A stretch of 47,986 bases of DNA, taken from contig JAGGUV010000064.1 in assembly GCA_021158345.1 (NCBI GenBank), forward strand, positions 1 through 47,986, written 5' to 3'. The notes under the pieces were generated by a model that was not told where the DNA came from, did not search any database, and saw only the letters and a list, made by a program, of their open reading frames with translations. This document shows positions 46,001 through 47,986 of this stretch, in pieces (position 1 is the first letter of the stretch; every line of letters begins with the position of its first letter). The DNA is from Bacteroidales bacterium (lineage in GTDB: Bacteria > Bacteroidota > Bacteroidia > Bacteroidales > AUK083). The translations under genes and the position numbers were made by a program.

Positions 46001-46552
46001 GAAACAGATAAAGGCTGTACAAATACAACATCAAAATCGCTTATGGTGTTTCCTAATCCTGAAGTAAATATAAATTTCAATAATGGCTGTATAATTTTTA
46101 ATACTACAGACACATTGGATGCAGGCGATTTTTATTCTGAATATCTGTGGGATGACGGTAGTATTAATAGGTTTAGAATTATTGATTCATACGGAGAATA
46201 TTCAGTAACAGTAACTGACACTAACGGATGTTCTGCTTCAGGAAATATTAAAGTTAAACAATGCCCCGGAAAATTATGGATACCAAATGCTTTTACTCCT
46301 AATTCCGACGGAAAAAATGACAACTTTAAAATCTTTGGTTCACTTGAAGGTGTATCGAAATTTAAATTAAGTATTTTTGATAAATGGGGAAAACTCTTAT
46401 ACTCAACGGATAATATTTATGAAGGCTGGGATGGAAAATCTAATGGACAGCTTTGTCCTGCGGGTGTTTATATTTGGGTAATTTATTATACTGAACAAGG
46501 TACAGGCGAAGGTGAAAAAACTCTTAAAGGTCATGTTACTTTATTGAGATAA
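43061..46552 (+). CDS. Giant secreted protein with PKD and Ig-like repeats and T9SS type B sorting domain
   Basis: This 1163-residue protein has a signal peptide (MKKIFILILLLTGILYAKAQ, from M6). A cysteine-bearing N-terminal beta domain is followed by a PKD module near 315-385 (ITGWDWDFGDGGTSTD). Four homologous Ig-like modules of about 86 residues follow (about 391-735, each with a Y-x-W-x2-P core and a G-x-I/V-x-V turn). Then come two modules of a second kind (SLSGN, NLSGN starts, about 737-915) and a further PKD. The last 95 residues are the gliding-motility-associated/T9SS type B domain (LWIPNAFTPNSDGKNDNF, FDKWGKLLY, CPAGVYIWVI). It is exported by T9SS to the cell surface or medium, probably as an adhesin or structural protein; the specific role is unknown. 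Confidence 0.93.
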   Translation: MNTFSMKKIFILILLLTGILYAKAQVVSISGPSEACKGEEITLTANGAFKPDFILPKCDNDTVYGPYNIGFDFNFYGKKKTEFYIANNGFISFSPGQPKGYVKYTYPQIPTTNPNVPKDCIMGPWQNWNYKPNSETGVISYTNLGTSPNKKLIVSWCSILMDTDTTHVTFQIVLNENGIIENHIVKKLKAKPSSSVWCKYGYQGVHNSGGTKAAAIHNNEQWEDVESSYKYTYSGGNYEWATEDYSPEPVTTDGIQWYKDGEPFATGQSITFTADELGTSIYSFQADLCCCGHVTAADFPLLVKPIPTADFSFDIPCYQVATHFTDLSSPASGGYSITGWDWDFGDGGTSTDQNPDYIFVNQGDQIVRLVVTQDNFCTDTIFKHVWVSPFPDDAGNISGPTDVCQKETHSYSVPEIDSADSYVWEIPADITIVSQNENEIELKFEVTSMSGVISVYGVNDCGNGEASSLSINVNPIPLPAGEITGVSPVVKGQTGVPYSVETIPYADSYEWTVPTGATIASGAGTKSITVDFSMSAVSGYVTVKGVNDCGDGNSSSFTVVVGNLPGPAGDIIGSDSVCINNDFIYEVDDIIQADTYIWTVPSGASIISGENTKKITVHFSPSAINGKITVKGHNSYGVGEKSELNIFVSDLPEAAEPIQGKDKVCNGDISVNYYVPEINRAEYYDWTLPAGVNIISGDSTNNITVNISLSATSGDIIVKAVNYCGSGEEAILPLTVNPLPTASLSGNTEICKNDTAVLEINLTGTPPWQVKYSDGTNSNTISNINDSPLYVNVTPDITSTYTVEEVTDNNTCSNSGTGSFTVTVHELPTANLSGNNSICYGSTSLLTVELTGASPWEIIYSDGDTSITKSNITNSTYSFSVKPEATTTYYITDVLDANLCKNTGIGTATIEVNPIPVASILSDSTTCLNATLTFHDNSTVVTGNINSWFWNFDESGATSYDKNPQYTFESTGLHNISLSVETDKGCTNTTSKSLMVFPNPEVNINFNNGCIIFNTTDTLDAGDFYSEYLWDDGSINRFRIIDSYGEYSVTVTDTNGCSASGNIKVKQCPGKLWIPNAFTPNSDGKNDNFKIFGSLEGVSKFKLSIFDKWGKLLYSTDNIYEGWDGKSNGQLCPAGVYIWVIYYTEQGTGEGEKTLKGHVTLLR

Positions 46553-46562
46553 AAATTTAATA

Positions 46563-47267
46563 ATGCACTTTTTTTATACTCCTGACATAAATTCTGATGT
46601 CTATACTTTAAATGAACAAGAGTCGAGGCATTGTGTAAAAGTTCTCAGGCTAAAAACCGGCGATATTATATATTTAACCGATGGCATAGGCAATATTTTT
46701 AAAACTAAAATTATTGACACTGATGCTAAAGCCTGCAAAGTTAATATTATTGAAACTTTTAAAAATTATGAAAAAAGAAATTTTAAAATTCATATTGCTG
46801 TTGCTCCTACAAAAAATATTAACAGATTAGAGTGGTTTCTTGAAAAAGCTACTGAAATTGGTATTGACGAAATAACTCCTATTATCTGCGAACATTCTGA
46901 AAGAAAAATTCTTAAAACTGAAAGACTGAATAAAATAATTATCTCTGCTATTAAACAATCATTAAAAGCATATAAGCCTATTCTTAATGAAGCAATATCT
47001 TTAAATGATTTCTTAAATAAAAATTTTCAAGAACAAAAATTTATTGCTTATTGCGACATTGAAAAGCCGCGTTTGCTTCAGCAAGAATACACAAAAGGAA
47101 ATGATGTTTTAATATTAATAGGCCCTGAAGGTGATTTCAGTAAAGAAGAATTTAATTATGCTTTAGAAAAAGGATTTTCTCCTGTCAGCCTCGGTAACAG
47201 TCGCCTAAGAACAGAGACTGCTGCTTTGGTAGCTTGTAATACTATTAACATCATCAATAATATTTAA
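46563..47267 (+). CDS. rsmE: 16S rRNA (uracil-1498-N3)-methyltransferase
   Basis: This protein has 234 residues. An N-terminal PUA-like domain (LNEQESRHCVKVLRLKTGD) precedes a SPOUT methyltransferase domain with the trefoil-knot motifs LIGPEGDFSKEEF and SLGNSRLRTETAAL. It methylates U1498 of 16S rRNA using SAM, near the decoding site. It starts 10 bases after the T9SS cargo gene and is followed after 17 bases by the DUF4159 gene, so the three may be read together. Confidence 0.97.
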   Translation: MHFFYTPDINSDVYTLNEQESRHCVKVLRLKTGDIIYLTDGIGNIFKTKIIDTDAKACKVNIIETFKNYEKRNFKIHIAVAPTKNINRLEWFLEKATEIGIDEITPIICEHSERKILKTERLNKIIISAIKQSLKAYKPILNEAISLNDFLNKNFQEQKFIAYCDIEKPRLLQQEYTKGNDVLILIGPEGDFSKEEFNYALEKGFSPVSLGNSRLRTETAALVACNTINIINNI

Positions 47268-47284
47268 TTTTTTTTAATATATCA

Positions 47285-47956
47285 ATGAGCAAAAATTCTA
47301 TAAATAAAATTATTATCTCAGTATTATTTTCAATAATACTTTTTTCAGCAACAAAAGCACAAAGTTATCAGATAGCATTATTAAAATATAAAGGTGGCGG
47401 CGATTGGTATGCAAATCTTGAAACATCATTACCAAATCTGATAAAATTTTGCAATAAAAACCTGAATACAAATATAAACGAGCAGCAGGCTATTGTTGAA
47501 GTCGGCAGCCCTGATATTTTTAATTATCCTTTTATTCATTTAACAGGGCACGGTAATATTATATTTTCTGAAGATGAAATAAAAAATTTAAGAAACTACC
47601 TTATCTCAGGAGGTTTTCTTCATATTGACGACAATTACGGATTAGATAAATTTATAAGGCCACAAATGAAAAAAGTCTTTCCTGAACTTGATTTTGTTGA
47701 ATTACCTTTCGACCATCCTATATATCATCAGAAATATAATTTTAAAAACGGCTTACCTAAAATCCATAAACACGACGGCAAACCTCCACAAGGTTTCGGA
47801 TTAATATACCACGGTCGCTTGGTTTGTTTTTATACCTACGAATGTGACCTCGGCGATGGCTGGGAAGATTATATTGTTCACAAAGATCCTCCTGAAAAAC
47901 ACATACAGGCACTAAAAATGGGAGCTAATATTTTACAGTATGTTTTTATGCAGTAA
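47285..47956 (+). CDS. DUF4159-domain exported protein
   Basis: This 223-residue protein has a signal peptide (IIISVLFSIILFSATKAQS, cleaved near 25). The DUF4159 fold resembles class I glutamine amidotransferase/flavodoxin-like alpha/beta proteins: PFIHLTGHGNIIFSEDEI, LRNYLISGGFLHIDDNYG and PFDHPIYHQKYNF. The family is unassigned; it is often encoded beside cell-envelope or RNA-modification genes in Bacteroidetes. The histidines and aspartates in HGNI, HIDDNYG and HPIYH could bind metal. It ends 30 bases before the window edge and appears complete. Confidence 0.86.
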   Translation: MSKNSINKIIISVLFSIILFSATKAQSYQIALLKYKGGGDWYANLETSLPNLIKFCNKNLNTNINEQQAIVEVGSPDIFNYPFIHLTGHGNIIFSEDEIKNLRNYLISGGFLHIDDNYGLDKFIRPQMKKVFPELDFVELPFDHPIYHQKYNFKNGLPKIHKHDGKPPQGFGLIYHGRLVCFYTYECDLGDGWEDYIVHKDPPEKHIQALKMGANILQYVFMQ

Positions 47957-47986
47957 TATTCTAAAAAAAAATTTTAGGTGAATATC

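Overview
This is a strongly AT-rich chromosomal window from a Bacteroidetes (Bacteroidia-like) bacterium, probably an anaerobe or microaerophile. The lineage is supported by the fused lpxC-fabZ gene, the HD hydrolase-lpxD-lpxC/fabZ-lpxA-efp-lpxD2 cluster, PorX of the type IX secretion system (T9SS), a giant secreted protein with a gliding-motility/T9SS type B C-terminal domain, a long S16 tail, and several perfect TAnnTTTG promoter -7 elements. The anaerobic habit is suggested by the hybrid cluster protein, a clostridial-type ferredoxin, a hemerythrin-like gene and a thioredoxin-reductase-like flavoprotein that has lost its NADPH motifs.

Layout. (1) 1-8100: an Ogg2-type DNA glycosylase, then a divergent locus in which a Crp/Fnr regulator faces ferredoxin, a fusion protein (DUF1858 + two DUF2249 + periplasmic-binding-protein-like domain) and hcp. 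A perfect Fnr-type palindrome lies between them. Downstream are an orphan open frame, a cobalamin-type radical SAM protein, a broken hemerythrin gene and an AhpD/CMD-like protein, closed by a strong terminator. This is the most promising region for an undescribed nitrosative-stress module. (2) 8076-15248, minus strand: TetR regulator, cupin, RND/MMPL exporter, a four-helix-bundle pseudogene bounded by inverted repeats, a LolA-like protein, a DUF1302-like outer-membrane protein and an MFS transporter. It looks like an envelope export unit controlled by the TetR protein. (3) 15513-22430: thioredoxin-reductase-like flavoprotein, rpsP, dnaE, thioredoxin and a DUF58 protein. (4) 22497-29118: a small surface-polysaccharide locus with a glycosyltransferase, Wzx-type flippase, a double-length Wzz-like protein and a Wzy/WaaL-like polymerase or ligase. 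(5) 29128-35368, minus strand: the lipid A cluster with efp and an HD hydrolase. (6) 35595-47956, plus strand: porX, tsaE, ald, a PKD/FISUMP lipoprotein, aroB-aroA, an intergenic repeat island, a T9SS-exported giant protein, rsmE and a DUF4159 protein.

I found no rRNA or tRNA gene, CRISPR array, complete insertion sequence or prophage. Two pseudogenes are visible: hemerythrin and four-helix bundle. The hemerythrin lesions are both single-A losses in A runs, so sequencing error must be considered there. Motif, spacing and residue statements come from reading the sequence. Family functions come from general knowledge of the families. Regulatory and pathway links are inference.
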